Shown: piece after piece, positions 6,957 to 7,242 of the stretch
Numbering within the stretch: the stretch's first letter is position 1
Layout: the number at the start of each line of letters is the position of its first letter
Source: CAZLBV01 sp964557845
GTDB taxonomy: Bacteria; Acidobacteriota; Aminicenantia; Aminicenantales; Aminicenantaceae
DNA: 7,242 bases
NCBI GenBank assembly: GCA_964557845.1
Contig: CAZLBV010000003.1
Coordinates: 1-7,242 of the forward strand
Direction: 5' to 3'
Made by a program: the position numbers and the translations under genes
The notes under the pieces: generated by a model
Seen by the model: the letters and a program-made list of their open reading frames with translations, nothing else
Databases searched by the model: none
Told to the model about the DNA's origin: nothing

Positions 6957-7242
6957 TTAATGTTCATCTTTAGCTTTTTTCAGGAGATCTGGAATGAGAT
7001 CCATCCTGAGACCTATTCGGGTTTCCCATTCTGCCCAGTCTCCACCAAAAGGTTTTAATCCAAGATCAGATGGACTGGTTGGAGGCGGGACCAATTCTTC
7101 ATATACCTGACGGGCGTGAGCTTGAGATCTGGTGAAATAAGTCACGGCTTTCGACAGGTAAAATAAAGAATCATCTGCTTCGGTTAAACGAGCCTTGTTC
7201 AAAAAATTTATTCCTTCAAAATATTCACGTACCGCCTTTCCA
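6957..7242 (-). CDS. C-terminal fragment of unrecognised helical protein, 5' end outside window
   Basis: The minus-strand frame is open from the window edge to TAA 6959-6957, giving 94 complete visible residues beginning GKAVREYFEGINFLNKARLT. A TTG at 7202-7200 lies in the middle of this open frame and is not needed as a start. The first ~55 residues look like two amphipathic helices (EYFEGINFLNKA, DDSLFYLSKAVTYFTRSQAHARQVYEEL), perhaps a helical-repeat or C-terminal bundle. A proline-rich turn (VPPPTSPSD) and a Trp-containing segment (GGDWAEWETRIGLRMDLIPDL) follow, and it ends with KKAKDEH. No membrane helix or known motif is visible, and I do not recognise the family. It ends 33 bp before the UROD-like gene on the same strand, so it is probably the upstream member of the same operon and could be another enzyme of the sugar locus. 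Confidence 0.6.
   Translation of the reverse strand, partial: GKAVREYFEGINFLNKARLTEADDSLFYLSKAVTYFTRSQAHARQVYEELVPPPTSPSDLGLKPFGGDWAEWETRIGLRMDLIPDLLKKAKDEH

Noticed and set aside
7200..7202. TTG at this position as the start of a small 81-residue gene
   Set aside because: The reading frame continues upstream without a stop to the window edge with similar helical, charged composition, so the gene is more likely a truncated C-terminus than a short complete gene.

Overview
The window looks like bacterial glycan-use DNA, densely packed and of moderate, slightly AT-leaning composition. It carries an exported glycosidase with a lipoprotein signal, a sodium/sugar symporter, a uroporphyrinogen-decarboxylase-fold (UROD) protein and a BNR/sortilin-type exported protein. 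Together these suggest a Gram-negative polysaccharide degrader of the FCB or PVC groups (for example Calditrichota/KSB1, Bacteroidota relatives, Planctomycetota or Lentisphaerota). The strong Shine-Dalgarno sequence in front of the glycosidase is less typical of classical Bacteroidota. This placement is inference, and no marker gene is present to settle it.

Layout. Bases 1-813 (+) are the 3' end of a large exported BNR-repeat protein: an FlgD-like Ig domain followed by a helical tail. Converging on it, and overlapping it by four bases at a shared TTAA, is a tightly packed minus-strand cluster read from right to left. In order of transcription it holds: the C-terminal end of an unrecognised helical protein (7242-6957, cut by the window edge); a 440-residue UROD/cobalamin-methyltransferase-like protein (6923-5601); a 510-residue SGLT-like sodium/solute symporter (5620-4088); and a 1088-residue family 2 glycoside hydrolase lipoprotein with a C-terminal discoidin (F5/8 type C) domain (4076-810). 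The gaps are 33 bp, a 20-bp overlap and 11 bp, so these genes are probably one transcript. No non-coding stretch reaches even 50 bases, and I saw no RNA gene, mobile element, CRISPR array or long repeat.

How the genes may work together. The lipoprotein glycosidase would release a sugar from a glycan in the periplasm or at the cell surface. The symporter would import it with sodium. The UROD-fold protein would act on it in the cytoplasm, or on a methyl or carboxyl group it carries. The last step is the least certain and the most interesting. The UROD protein keeps the His-x-Cys metal motif of cobalamin/CoM methyltransferases but has His where the third zinc ligand is normally Cys. The symporter keeps the sodium-site residues of vSGLT but appears to have Gln at two of its sugar-contact positions. 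Both hint at a modified, non-galactose substrate. A dnaX-type slippery heptamer in correct phase lies just before the symporter start; the -1 frame would stop at an ATGA overlapping the symporter start codon.
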